Part shown: positions 8,763-17,045 of the stretch, one piece after another
Numbering within the stretch: the stretch's first letter is position 1
Layout: every line of letters begins with the position of its first letter
Assembly: GCF_900636325.1 (NCBI RefSeq)
Contig: NZ_LR134263.1
Span: 1,116,001-1,180,000, forward strand
Origin: Staphylococcus delphini
Lineage (GTDB): Bacteria > Bacillota > Bacilli > Staphylococcales > Staphylococcaceae
DNA: 64,000 nucleotides
Reading direction: 5' to 3'
The notes under the pieces: model-generated
The model's database searches: none
Seen by the model: only the letters and a program-made list of their open reading frames with translations
What the model was told of the DNA's origin: nothing
Position numbers and translations under genes: made by a program

Positions 8763-10513
8763 AAGTAAAATTAAAAAATGATGTTAGTGTTGACAATAAT
8801 ATCGAACAGGTGTTAATGAACAGGGGGATTAAGAGTAACTTAATAAAGAGTTATCTTAGCCCCCAAAGTCATTTAATGCCAGATTACAGCAAACTAAAAA
8901 ATATTGAAGCGGCTATCGAGCTATTGAATAAACACGTTAAAAATAAAAGTAAAATTGCATTAACTGTAGACGTTGACATGGACGGCTTAACAAGTGCTGG
9001 GATTATTTATAAATATTTAGTGAATTACATTGAATATGATAAAGAGTTAATTAAATTAATCATGCCTAAAGGAAAAATACATGGAATTCTCGTTGACAGA
9101 GTTTTAAATGAGATTGAGTCTGGTGACTTATTAATTGTAACAGACGCTGGTTCAAGCGACTTTAAAGAACATAGACAGTTATACGAGCAAGGAATTAATT
9201 GTGTTGTGGTTGACCACCATCTAGCATCAGAAGAAGAAACGCCAGCCATAATCGTAAACAATCAGTTATCACCTGAGTTTGAAAACAAAGGGCTAACTGG
9301 CTCAGCTATGACGTATCTTTTTTGCACTGCATATAGCGATAAATATGAATTAAAAGAACCAAAAGAATTACTAGATTTAGCAGCTATTGGTTTGGTTGCT
9401 GATAGAGCTGACTTTTCTGTTGACTTAGGCGCTTACTATATAATGAGAAGTGGGCTAAAGAAACAAAATATTCATAGCAAATTATTGAAAAAGGTTATTG
9501 AAAAGAACGGAAATATGGAAGAAGATGCTGATTTGAACGCTACTGATATTAGTTTTAACGTTGCACCAATTTTTAACTCAGTGTTTCGTATGGGCAAGCC
9601 TGAGGAAGTAGAGCAGGTTATTCATGGAATGTGTGAGTTTGATTACGAGATATATAACTCAAGAAAGAAGATAAATCAAAGCATTATTGAAGAAGCATAT
9701 CTTAGAGCCATGTCAGTAAAACGTCGTCAAAAGAAACAAGAAGACGAAGTTATGGAAAAAATTAAGGAACGTATTAATGAGAAAGGTTCTGACAAGTTCA
9801 AAATCTTAATTGTTAATGCTAATGGTATTATTGAAGATAATGGATTAACCGGCTTAGTAGCTATGAAATTAGTGAGAGAGTACAATAAACCAGTGTTATT
9901 GGTTAAACAAAAAGGAGAATTATTTAAAGGTTCGGCACGTAATTTATCCAACTCGCCAATAAAAGATTTAAATAAGTTTTTAACTGACACAGGGAAGTTT
10001 ATTTGTAGAGGTCATGCAAATGCGTTTGGCGTCGAGTTTGAACTGAATGATGCATTAGAAATACAGACAATTATTGAGTCTGAGTTAATTGATGTTGATT
10101 TTGATGATGTAGAATACGAGGTTGATTTTATTTGGTCAAACTTTGTAGATATGAATGTTATTCTTGATTTAGCAGAGCAGAAAGATATGTGGTGCAATGG
10201 CATTGACGAGCCGCTTATCTATCTAAAGAATATTTACATGAAGAAAAGTGATTTCAATTTTATTGGTAAGACTGGTAGTACTCTAAAATTGCAAGTACAA
10301 GGCGTAGATTGTATCAAGTTTAGAATTTCGGAAGATGAAAAGAGTGAAATCGCACTTGCTGATGACACTGTGTTTATCGATATGGTATGCACAGCTAGTG
10401 TAAACAGCTATAAAGGCAGAAATACACCACAGTTGATGATTGAAGATTTTACAATTAAGTCGGCACAAGAACAAGTAGGTAGTGCATTATGCTTAGATGA
10501 TTTACCATTTTAA
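8759..10513 (+). CDS. RecJ-like single-strand DNA exonuclease (DHH family)
   Basis: 584 aa. DHH phosphoesterase motifs: TVDVDMDGLTSAG (about residues 68-80), a TDAG motif near 127, and VDHHLAS near 150; a DHHA1-like domain with CRGHANAFG (about residues 415-425) follows. RecJ enzymes degrade single strands 5' to 3' in repair and replication. The protein ends CLDDLPF, an SSB-like tip not usual for RecJ. It is the last gene of the first replication block; a 350-bp regulatory region follows. Confidence 0.85.
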   Translation: MKVKLKNDVSVDNNIEQVLMNRGIKSNLIKSYLSPQSHLMPDYSKLKNIEAAIELLNKHVKNKSKIALTVDVDMDGLTSAGIIYKYLVNYIEYDKELIKLIMPKGKIHGILVDRVLNEIESGDLLIVTDAGSSDFKEHRQLYEQGINCVVVDHHLASEEETPAIIVNNQLSPEFENKGLTGSAMTYLFCTAYSDKYELKEPKELLDLAAIGLVADRADFSVDLGAYYIMRSGLKKQNIHSKLLKKVIEKNGNMEEDADLNATDISFNVAPIFNSVFRMGKPEEVEQVIHGMCEFDYEIYNSRKKINQSIIEEAYLRAMSVKRRQKKQEDEVMEKIKERINEKGSDKFKILIVNANGIIEDNGLTGLVAMKLVREYNKPVLLVKQKGELFKGSARNLSNSPIKDLNKFLTDTGKFICRGHANAFGVEFELNDALEIQTIIESELIDVDFDDVEYEVDFIWSNFVDMNVILDLAEQKDMWCNGIDEPLIYLKNIYMKKSDFNFIGKTGSTLKLQVQGVDCIKFRISEDEKSEIALADDTVFIDMVCTASVNSYKGRNTPQLMIEDFTIKSAQEQVGSALCLDDLPF

Positions 10514-10532
10514 AAATAAATTAATAAAAACG

Positions 10533-10561
10533 TTGACAAAGAAAAAATGTTGATATATAAT
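10533..10561 (+). promoter_or_regulatory. Sigma-A promoter of the structured leader
   Basis: TTGACA at 10533-10538, 17-bp spacer, TATAAT at 10556-10561. The element AAATAAATTAAT (10514-10525) ends 7 nt before the -35 box. It drives the leader ORF, the tRNA-like RNA and probably the downstream small genes. Confidence 0.85.
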
Positions 10562-10592
10562 TTAGTCATAAGGTAAAAACAGGAGATAAACA

Positions 10593-10658
10593 ATGAGTAA
10601 TCATTGGTTTGTGTTGATAATCTCACCTTATCAATATTCTCGAATGATTAGTCTTTAA
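10593..10658 (+). CDS. Leader peptide ORF (21 aa)
   Basis: ATG with AGGAGATAAAC directly upstream, 22 codons including stop. It begins about 25 nt after the expected transcription start and lies before the structured RNA, like a leader peptide. No characteristic codon run is visible; its translation could control folding of the RNA that follows. Confidence 0.45.
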   Translation: MSNHWFVLIISPYQYSRMISL

Positions 10659-10675
10659 TAATTAAATTTAGTCTA

Positions 10676-10826
10676 ATAGGGATTAACTCCCTATACGCTC
10701 ATGCACATAGTTTGTGGTATTATTGATACACAGGTGCAATTCCTGTATGTGAGCCCCAAAACACATAGTAAATGTAATCAGGCGTTTAGTATTTCTAACC
10801 TTATACTAGACGCCAACTTTTAAAAG
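10676..10826 (+). ncRNA. Structured leader RNA with tRNA-like cloverleaf and terminator-like hairpin
   Basis: Three structures in series. (a) Hairpin ATAGGGA/TCCCTAT (10676-10694). (b) A 58-nt cloverleaf-like fold: GCTCATG (10697-10703) pairs with TGTGAGC (10748-10754); inside are two small hairpins (10704-10716, 10717-10729) and a T-arm-like hairpin, 5-bp stem with loop TGCAATT (10730-10746); a discriminator-like C and CCA follow at 10755-10758. (c) A 12-bp hairpin (10781-10814) followed by TTTT, terminator-like. There is no normal anticodon arm, so it is not an ordinary tRNA. Candidate roles are a tRNA mimic, decoy or attenuator. Confidence 0.5.
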
Positions 10827-10860
10827 AATAGAAATAAATTAATATATAAGAGGTATAAAA

Positions 10861-11274
10861 ATGGATAAGGATACAAAATTCTATAAAACGCATAATTCAT
10901 TTAATTTAAGAAACGAGCATTTTGAAAGATTGGTGCGGTTGAGTAAATTACATAACCAGAACAGAAAAGCGTTTGCACCAGAATTAAGAGATTCCGTTAC
11001 TTTCAAAGAAGCGGAGATTATCTTCAAACTCCCGCCCAATACCATAACTAGAGATTTCAGTCGAGGTTTAGTGAATCAAAATAGAATTAGAAAAAGTGCG
11101 GGAGTCTGGTTAATTTCACTCAGAGAAGCAAAAAAACTTTACGAGAACTACTGGAGTAGACGAGCACGTGTGAATAATAGTCATCTATACTCTTCGTTAG
11201 ACGGTGTTAAAATGAGTGAGACAGAATATTACATTAAGCAAGGAACTGAAAGGGAGGAAGAAAATGAATATTAA
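10861..11274 (+). CDS. Putative helix-turn-helix protein (137 aa)
   Basis: The segment VTFKEAEIIFKLPPNTITRDFSRGLV (residues about 46-71) followed by RKSAGVWLISLREAKKLY resembles an excisionase/MerR-like winged helix-turn-helix with a wing. It is the first gene after the structured leader, so it may be a regulator of the accessory operon. Its last codons overlap the following gene. Family assignment is tentative. Confidence 0.5.
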   Translation: MDKDTKFYKTHNSFNLRNEHFERLVRLSKLHNQNRKAFAPELRDSVTFKEAEIIFKLPPNTITRDFSRGLVNQNRIRKSAGVWLISLREAKKLYENYWSRRARVNNSHLYSSLDGVKMSETEYYIKQGTEREEENEY

Positions 11275-11677
11275 CATTAATAAGAAAGTAAGGCTATCAG
11301 AGTTATTGGAGATTGCTTGGGAAGAAGATTTTAGCGAACGTACATTTGTAGGAAACGAGAAAACAAAGGTTTATTTTGATTCGGACGGCTATGTTACCGT
11401 AAGTCAAAAGTTTACGTCTGAGGAAGAGTTTGATGTAACAACAAGCAAATCAGTTGATAAAGATACAATTCTTAATCGAGTCGATATTGTGATTAATAAT
11501 AGCGGCGTAGGAAATAAAGCAGAATCATTAGGAAAATTAATTACAATCACACAAAGCAATGTGTCTATTAACGGTGTGTTGAATAATAATCCTAATGTGA
11601 CTTCGATTATTTATACTGATGACAGAGGGATTGCTACAACAATCTGGAGTTTTGAAGAAGAAAAAGAAATAAATTAA
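11264..11677 (+). CDS. Hypothetical phage protein, 'LSELLEIAWE' paralogue 1 (137 aa)
   Basis: ATG 11264 behind GGGAGGAAG; an upstream in-frame ATG inside the previous gene is not used. It shares the N-terminal pattern 'K.K.KL.EL.E.AWE.....KTF' with the products at 13889 and 14250. Such small proteins are frequent in staphylococcal phages and have no known function. Confidence 0.65.
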   Translation: MNININKKVRLSELLEIAWEEDFSERTFVGNEKTKVYFDSDGYVTVSQKFTSEEEFDVTTSKSVDKDTILNRVDIVINNSGVGNKAESLGKLITITQSNVSINGVLNNNPNVTSIIYTDDRGIATTIWSFEEEKEIN

Positions 11678-11732
11678 TTTATATTGACAAGTAGAGTGGA
11701 TAATAGAAAACAAAATTGGGAGTTGATTAGAA

Positions 11733-12059
11733 ATGGAAGTACTAATTGAACATTATGTGACGTTCGGGAAGTGGGATTCTGAAACTTTGGTTGAGGAGTA
11801 TGTAACAGATGATTCCGAAGAAACTCGTAAAGAGATTGTTGAAGATATAAACTACAGTTGGTGTTTTCAGAAAGACAATTTTATTAATGGAGAAATTGAT
11901 ATGGTTGATTACGAAAGAGACGGAGGAGATTGGGACGAACCAACAGGTGGTTATATAAAAGTAACTTCATATCAAGATAAGCTAGAAGAATTGCAAAATC
12001 AATTTGATAGAGACCTTGCAAGGTTGAAAGGACAATTTGGAGTTTTTGAAAAATCATGA
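11733..12059 (+). CDS. Acidic hypothetical protein (108 aa)
   Basis: Unrecognised. Acidic N-terminal two-thirds and a C-terminal helix (DKLEELQNQFDRDLARLKGQF) that could be a short coiled coil. An AAATAAATTAAT copy and a TTGACA box (11684-11689) lie upstream, though a convincing -10 box at the correct distance is not seen. Confidence 0.6.
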   Translation: MEVLIEHYVTFGKWDSETLVEEYVTDDSEETRKEIVEDINYSWCFQKDNFINGEIDMVDYERDGGDWDEPTGGYIKVTSYQDKLEELQNQFDRDLARLKGQFGVFEKS

Positions 12060-12089
12060 AAAATAAATTAATTGATAAGGAGTGGTGGT

Positions 12090-12161
12090 ATGAGTGAGAA
12101 AAGTCGTTATTGGGATAAGAAAGATATTTTAGAACGTGTAAAAGAGGCGTTAGGACGATGA
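12090..12161 (+). CDS. Tiny ORF (23 aa)
   Basis: ATG with GGAGTGGTGG just upstream; the stop overlaps the ATG of the next gene (ATGA), suggesting translational coupling. An AAATAAATTAAT copy lies directly before it. Charged peptide, no known family. Confidence 0.45.
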   Translation: MSEKSRYWDKKDILERVKEALGR

Positions 12162-12385
12162 GTAAATCTTACAAGAATACAATTTTTATCACAACGTTAG
12201 ATGACAAAAACGAAGAAATTATATCGGCAATCAGAGATGTGCAAAAAGTTGAATGGAATGATACTTTGCTTAGACTTTTTATTACATATAAAGATGGCGA
12301 TACCCAATTATTCTTTTTAGACCACTTTAAAGAAAGTTTACTAAGTTTACAATTCGGCAGTGATATTAAGTTTAATGAGTATTAA
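12158..12385 (+). CDS. Hypothetical protein (75 aa)
   Basis: Unrecognised small protein, beta-rich with a repeated hydrophobic pattern (RLFITYKDGDTQLFFLDHFKESLLSL). Coupled to the upstream 23-aa ORF by an ATGA overlap. Confidence 0.6.
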   Translation: MSKSYKNTIFITTLDDKNEEIISAIRDVQKVEWNDTLLRLFITYKDGDTQLFFLDHFKESLLSLQFGSDIKFNEY

Positions 12386-12405
12386 GGAATACGAGGAGAA
12401 TAATT

Positions 12406-12960
12406 ATGGTAAAGATTTATATTATCGAAGAACAAATAACTGAGTATGTTTTTAATGAATATGACGATTTTGATACAACTTATTACAACAATGTTATTGG
12501 TTACACTGATTCTTTGAAAGAAGCAGAGTTTATTAGAGATAATTACGGTACTGATTATAAAATCGTTATAAACGAATATCCTTATTTAAACAAAGAGATA
12601 CTTATCGAAAAACAACGATACTATAAATACTGGTTTAATATTGAGTTGAAAAGAGTTGGTGGGCATTTTCGTATATATGAAGTGGGTAAAGTTGAGAAAG
12701 AGAAAATTTTCAATAATGAAAAAAAAGATATTAAATTCAATGAATTAAATTTACAATGTTCTGACGATACTTATTTTAATAAAAATAAAATTTCAGTTTA
12801 TGCAAAACTATACTTACTGGGAGAAAATGAGGAAGCGTTTGTGCACCTGAAAAAAGACAGTTTAGTGCAAAAGATTCAATTTCTCTTAAAGCATAGTATG
12901 AAAGCTGATATACAAAGTAAAAAAGAAATTATGAAAGCTATTGAAAAGTTAGGAGAGTAA
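12406..12960 (+). CDS. Hypothetical protein (184 aa)
   Basis: Unrecognised. The N-terminus (KIYIIEEQITEYVFNEYDDF, then SLKEAEFIRDNYG) has the pattern 'VY.IEY......F..EAE' shared with small proteins at 29724 and 31440, so these may be distant relatives. The C-terminal half is Lys-rich. Confidence 0.6.
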   Translation: MVKIYIIEEQITEYVFNEYDDFDTTYYNNVIGYTDSLKEAEFIRDNYGTDYKIVINEYPYLNKEILIEKQRYYKYWFNIELKRVGGHFRIYEVGKVEKEKIFNNEKKDIKFNELNLQCSDDTYFNKNKISVYAKLYLLGENEEAFVHLKKDSLVQKIQFLLKHSMKADIQSKKEIMKAIEKLGE

Positions 12961-12965
12961 ATAAT

Positions 12966-13295
12966 ATGAAACAAGTTATGACAGGACGTGGCACAGGTAA
13001 GACAGAACAAACAGTTTTGATGATGCAAGAGAATAAAAAGTTATATACAATTTTACCAACGTATCATTACAGATTACCTATTCGTCATACGTGTAAGAAG
13101 CTAGAACTGACAGAAGTAGAAACTAGAGAAATACTAGATAGAACGGTAACACTTGATGAACTACTGGAGCATGACTTCCCTGTAGATTCACAAATTCATA
13201 TTGAGGAAGCAGACGCAGTGTTACGAAGTCTGTTAAGAATTCAGTTTAATACAATGACAACAAGCCATTGGTCTGTACAAAAATTTGAGGAGTAA
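12966..13295 (+). CDS. Small P-loop protein (109 aa)
   Basis: GRGTGKT at residues 7-13 is a Walker A motif, and IHIEEADAVL near residue 80 could serve as Walker B. The rest of a normal ATPase or helicase core is missing, so it is either a minimal nucleotide-binding protein or a trimmed helicase domain. Good spacing to neighbours and intact reading frame argue that it is maintained. Confidence 0.55.
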   Translation: MKQVMTGRGTGKTEQTVLMMQENKKLYTILPTYHYRLPIRHTCKKLELTEVETREILDRTVTLDELLEHDFPVDSQIHIEEADAVLRSLLRIQFNTMTTSHWSVQKFEE

Positions 13296-13301
13296 AGATA
13301 A

Positions 13302-13448
13302 ATGCCAGATAGCGAAGAAACTTACTACGTAATTGAAATTGGTTTTGACATTTTTGGTAGAGAAAATAAGAGAGTATATAATTCATATTCAAAGAAAGAA
13401 GTAGCAGAAGATGTTGCTGATAGATTAAACGCTAGTTGTTTTAACTGA
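13302..13448 (+). CDS. Small hypothetical protein (48 aa)
   Basis: ATG 13302 with GAGGAG in the end of the upstream gene. Acidic peptide with the pattern YYVIEIGFDIFG...YSKKEVAED, similar in style to the other 'host-takeover sized' proteins of this region. Confidence 0.5.
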   Translation: MPDSEETYYVIEIGFDIFGRENKRVYNSYSKKEVAEDVADRLNASCFN

Positions 13449-13511
13449 GGCGAAAATTATTTCATAGTGATGAGCGCTAAGAATTATTTAAAAATTTAAG
13501 GAGTGTTTGAG

Positions 13512-13892
13512 ATGATACCAAAATTTAGGGCATGGGAAAAAACTGAAAATCTAATGTCAGATGTTCGTGAAATCAACATTTTTGATAAATATGTCGAGCT
13601 AGAAAATGGTGCATTTAGAGGACTTGATGAGGTTGTTTTAATGCGGTCAACAGGACTACATGACAAGAATGGTATAGAGATTTTTGAGGGAGACATAGTG
13701 AAGTTCTCAGCAGAGCATGATGGATTAAGTAAGGTTCCACGCAATATAAAATACGAGATTGCTATTGAAGATTTAGTAGCTTTAATTAAAAATATGGAAA
13801 ATAAATTGGTATTAAGAATGGTTAATCAAGAAATGGAAACCGTCGGCAACATACACGAACATAGGGAATTATTACAGGAGGAACGACGATGA
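13512..13892 (+). CDS. YopX-family phage protein (copy 1)
   Basis: ATG 13512 (MIPKFRAWEK) is chosen over an upstream TTG. The signatures PKFRAWEK, STGLHDKNGIEIFEGDIVKF and the ending VGNIHEH are diagnostic of the YopX family, common in SPbeta and staphylococcal phages. Function unknown. A second, more divergent copy is at 21612. The stop overlaps the next ATG by 4 nt. Confidence 0.85.
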   Translation: MIPKFRAWEKTENLMSDVREINIFDKYVELENGAFRGLDEVVLMRSTGLHDKNGIEIFEGDIVKFSAEHDGLSKVPRNIKYEIAIEDLVALIKNMENKLVLRMVNQEMETVGNIHEHRELLQEERR

Positions 13893-14260
13893 AGATAAAA
13901 GTAAAAAAGGAATTTAAACTATTAGAACTTTTTGAATACATTAAAAAAAATGAGGTAGCAGACAAAGTGTTTTTTGATAATAAAGGCAAAGGAAAAGTGG
14001 TGGTTGGTGATGATAGATACCTTTATATGACTGACTTAAACCTAACTGACACCTTCACCGTCGAAGTAGAAGAAGAGCTGAATATGGAAACAGATATACC
14101 AGTATTAATTGAATTGAATCGTGGAGAATTTCACTTTCATTATGATTCTTTTTTAAGAGGGGAGAAAAACTGTAATTCAGATGCTTTTTATATATTAAAC
14201 AATGATATGACTATGACTCTATTATGGACGAGAAACGGGGAATTAGTAAATGAAAATTAA
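13889..14260 (+). CDS. Hypothetical phage protein, 'LSELLEIAWE' paralogue 2 (123 aa)
   Basis: Begins KIKVKKEFKLLELFEYIKKN and continues with DKVFFDNKG, then FTVEVEEELN, the same block order as its neighbour at 14250 and the product at 11264. Overlaps both neighbours slightly, so is part of a tightly packed operon. Confidence 0.65.
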   Translation: MKIKVKKEFKLLELFEYIKKNEVADKVFFDNKGKGKVVVGDDRYLYMTDLNLTDTFTVEVEEELNMETDIPVLIELNRGEFHFHYDSFLRGEKNCNSDAFYILNNDMTMTLLWTRNGELVNEN

Positions 14261-14657
14261 AGTTAAAAAGAAAATGAACCTACATGAATTAATTCAATGG
14301 GCTTGGGAGAACGATGTTAGAAATAAAACTTTTAGAAGTGATAAGGTTTTAGGTCAAATTGTTAGATTCGATGAAAATGGATATTTGGATATTAGTAACA
14401 AGATTACTGCGAAGAATGAAACATTTACAGTAGAAATCGAAGAGACAATCACGGAGGAGTATAAACTCCCTGAAGGTTTAGCAATGTATAAGAGTGATAA
14501 TGACGATTTACAAAATATTCAATTAAAAAATCTAAGTATTAATGATGCTAAAAAGTATGTCGACGAGTTAGATGGAAAACTTGAAGCGTTTTATATGGTT
14601 AATAGTAGCACTGATTTAGTATTAATTTGGAAAGATGGGAGATGGTGGAATGAGTAA
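14250..14657 (+). CDS. Hypothetical phage protein, 'LSELLEIAWE' paralogue 3 (135 aa)
   Basis: KIKVKKKMNLHELIQWAWEN, then NKTFRSDK and FTVEIEETIT. It overlaps the preceding paralogue by 11 nt and follows it in tandem, so the pair probably arose by duplication. Confidence 0.65.
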   Translation: MKIKVKKKMNLHELIQWAWENDVRNKTFRSDKVLGQIVRFDENGYLDISNKITAKNETFTVEIEETITEEYKLPEGLAMYKSDNDDLQNIQLKNLSINDAKKYVDELDGKLEAFYMVNSSTDLVLIWKDGRWWNE

Positions 14658-15072
14658 AAGAAATAAAAGACAACTCATGGATAGTTTTATTTACTATGTG
14701 AATCATGATAAAGAGTATTTGCTTAACAAGGAACAAAGAAAAGTTGTAAAACCTTATGTGTGGAGATATAAACTGGTAACACCTTTAGCAAAAATTAAAA
14801 TTGGTTTAATACCTATTAATGAATTTATTTTTGATGGGTTGAGCTTCCTTTTGGAAAAGGCAAATGATTTAGTAAGAGATATAGAGTATCGTATTTTTAA
14901 ATTTTTAAGTACAGACCCACTTTTTGTTAGAAATACTAGGAAGAAATTTGAAAATAAGTTAATAGAATTGGAAGATGATACTGGTTTAGAGAGATTAGCT
15001 AGATTCAAAGAAGAAAAAAAGGAGAAGAATCTTGTGTATGTTCGACCTACAAAAAGTAATAAAAACAATTAA
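14650..15072 (+). CDS. Hypothetical protein (140 aa), related to 25346 product
   Basis: ATG 14650 gives MSKRNKRQLMDSF; the longer upstream start is less likely. Basic ends and a central amphipathic or hydrophobic stretch (LAKIKIGLIPINEFIFDGLSF). The N-terminal pattern 'KRN.R......YV..G...LLN.EQ' recurs in the product at 25346, so both may be paralogues that associate with membrane. Confidence 0.6.
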   Translation: MSKRNKRQLMDSFIYYVNHDKEYLLNKEQRKVVKPYVWRYKLVTPLAKIKIGLIPINEFIFDGLSFLLEKANDLVRDIEYRIFKFLSTDPLFVRNTRKKFENKLIELEDDTGLERLARFKEEKKEKNLVYVRPTKSNKNN

Positions 15073-15125
15073 AGGAGTTTTCAAACACAAACTGATTACC
15101 CAATCTAATTGAGGAGGACGAGCTA

Positions 15126-15503
15126 ATGAAAGGTTTTATAATTAATAGTTTAAACAATCAAATTCAACAATTAAAGGAAAAAAATATAATCAGTACAAAG
15201 GAAGTTTCAGACGGTTACCACACTTTTGGTCAACTCTATCATGACAGAGCAGTATTGTTCGCAGTAATTTTAAATACATATAAAGAAAAAGCATGGAAAT
15301 CTAAGCAACATCATGACGGTACAATGTTTGGTAAACCTAATGAAATGTTTATTGTGGGTGTCGATACGCCTGAAGGACAGTATACATATCATTACCCTAT
15401 GGTGTATTGGCACATGTACGATGTGAAAGAGTTAGATAAGGCGCCAGAATACGATGGGCATACTTTCTTGGATATTGATAGACTATTTGGGTTAATCGAC
15501 TAG
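15126..15503 (+). CDS. Conserved phage protein, 'YHTFGQLYHDR' type (125 aa)
   Basis: Contains SDGYHTFGQLYHDRAVLF, then AWKSKQHHDGTMF and TPEGQYTYHYPMVYWHMYD. This set of blocks is widespread in phage proteins of unknown function that carry histidine-rich conserved positions and could bind metal. Good AGGAGGA ribosome binding site. Confidence 0.65.
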   Translation: MKGFIINSLNNQIQQLKEKNIISTKEVSDGYHTFGQLYHDRAVLFAVILNTYKEKAWKSKQHHDGTMFGKPNEMFIVGVDTPEGQYTYHYPMVYWHMYDVKELDKAPEYDGHTFLDIDRLFGLID

Positions 15504-15525
15504 AACGATTTAAGGAGGAAAAGCA

Positions 15526-15933
15526 ATGAGTTTAGATTTTGAAGTAGTAGGAGTGACATTAAGCAAAAGGAAAGTGGAGCAAAAAGGTTTGCAGCATTTT
15601 GTCAACAATTTTAGATACAAAGATGTATTAAAGAAAAATAAATATGAAGAGTTTAATTTCGAGATTGATTTTAGAAGACCCGATTATTTAATGGATTTAT
15701 TATTAAGAGACGCTGAAGAATATCGTGATAGTATTAATGAGGAATACGAAGGAATATATGTTTTAACTAAAGATAAAATAATTGATTTGTTTAATACAGA
15801 AATGAACGAACAAACTTTTAAAAATTCTAACGACAGAAGTTATTATCATAGCCTTATGTCCCACATCTGTGATTTAGTGGGGTACGATAGTAAGCACAAC
15901 GATTTCTACATGTTTATGTTCATTAGCGGATAA
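15526..15933 (+). CDS. Hypothetical protein (135 aa)
   Basis: Unrecognised; charged and mostly helical. Strong AAGGAGGA ribosome binding site at the ATG. Part of the run of small accessory genes. Confidence 0.6.
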   Translation: MSLDFEVVGVTLSKRKVEQKGLQHFVNNFRYKDVLKKNKYEEFNFEIDFRRPDYLMDLLLRDAEEYRDSINEEYEGIYVLTKDKIIDLFNTEMNEQTFKNSNDRSYYHSLMSHICDLVGYDSKHNDFYMFMFISG

Positions 15934-15944
15934 GGGGTGTTACT

Positions 15945-16355
15945 ATGTGCGATTACAACAAGAAGTTAATTGAGCATATTTTATACAGGTCTTACGTCAA
16001 TGAGTCGCCAGTTAGTCATATACATTTAAACAAAGTATGGTATTTTTCCTTAGGTTATCTAATCTACCACGACTTAGATTTAGCCTTAAAGGTATACAAT
16101 CGTAGCAAAGTTAGAGAAGGGGTATGGGGAGCAGTATTGCCATACATTCAAGACAATTATTCTTTCTATAAAGTTACACCGATATTTGAAGAAGGGGCAA
16201 AACATAAGTCATTTAACTTTATGAATTACATCATAGATAAACTCATTGCTATAAACACAATGGTGCTCGTTGATATAAGTCAAGAACACAAGGCAAAGAA
16301 TGAGTATTACACGTTTAAAGAGATTAAAGAAGCATTTAAAAATATAAAATGGTAG
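15945..16355 (+). CDS. Hypothetical protein (136 aa)
   Basis: Unrecognised; mixed alpha/beta composition, basic C-terminus (FKEIKEAFKNIKW). GGGGTG upstream of the ATG. No motif visible. Confidence 0.6.
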   Translation: MCDYNKKLIEHILYRSYVNESPVSHIHLNKVWYFSLGYLIYHDLDLALKVYNRSKVREGVWGAVLPYIQDNYSFYKVTPIFEEGAKHKSFNFMNYIIDKLIAINTMVLVDISQEHKAKNEYYTFKEIKEAFKNIKW

Positions 16356-16367
16356 GAGTATATTATC

Positions 16368-16649
16368 ATGAGTGAAATAAAATTAGACTTAGTGAAAAGT
16401 AAGCGTGATATTAAAGAAAATGATGATTGTATTTTTGATGAAATTAAAAAACTTGGTTCGTTTTTATTTGACGTTTTACAGCGATGGAATGAGTATAGTA
16501 TTGCTGGTATAGAAGAAGTAGCAGCAATGAAATTTATAAGTTATGAAGAAGCGAAAAAAGAATATGACAGCTTAATGTATATTATGGACAAACTAGCTGA
16601 ACACAATATTATTGAAAGGAAAGTAAGGAACTTGAAAAATGGGAACTAA
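16368..16649 (+). CDS. Hypothetical protein (93 aa)
   Basis: Unrecognised, predicted helical. Overlaps the following gene by 11 nt, so translation is likely coupled. Confidence 0.55.
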   Translation: MSEIKLDLVKSKRDIKENDDCIFDEIKKLGSFLFDVLQRWNEYSIAGIEEVAAMKFISYEEAKKEYDSLMYIMDKLAEHNIIERKVRNLKNGN

Positions 16650-17034
16650 CGCAAGATTTAAAGGAAAACAACGCTTAGACTTTTTAATAGCGCCAACAAT
16701 TTATATTCTCAATTTAAAAGGATATAAAACTAAATTTAGTTGTTCTGGTCATATAAAGAATAAACAGTGGCGTCATACTTATATACTCTTTGAGGATTAC
16801 AACGAACCTAACTCTTTACCAAAATATTTTCGGAATAATGCGGGCTTACCAAGTGAAGTAATCAATCCAATTACACCTGAAGTCTTTACTGAGCCGAGGA
16901 AAAGAGCAACAATACATTTAACTCAAGAATTTATACACAGAAACAAAACTAATAAACTTTTAGCGATATTTAAAGCCAATATTTCCCTTTTGATTTGGTC
17001 ACTAAAATTAAAATCTAAAAATAAAACGGAATGA
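16639..17034 (+). CDS. Hypothetical 'FSCSGH' protein (131 aa)
   Basis: The motif LKGYKTKFSCSGHIKNK (residues about 29-45) resembles the conserved Cys-Ser-Gly block seen in several phage and archaeal proteins of unknown function. The C-terminal third is hydrophobic and basic. It lies immediately before the RNA repair gene. Confidence 0.5.
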   Translation: MGTNARFKGKQRLDFLIAPTIYILNLKGYKTKFSCSGHIKNKQWRHTYILFEDYNEPNSLPKYFRNNAGLPSEVINPITPEVFTEPRKRATIHLTQEFIHRNKTNKLLAIFKANISLLIWSLKLKSKNKTE

Positions 17035-17045
17035 GGTTATGATGA

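Noticed and set aside
10697-10758. A functional tRNA gene
   Set aside because: Acceptor and T-arm look right but a standard D-arm and a 5-bp, 7-nt-loop anticodon arm do not fit in 58 nt; kept as a tRNA-like RNA only.
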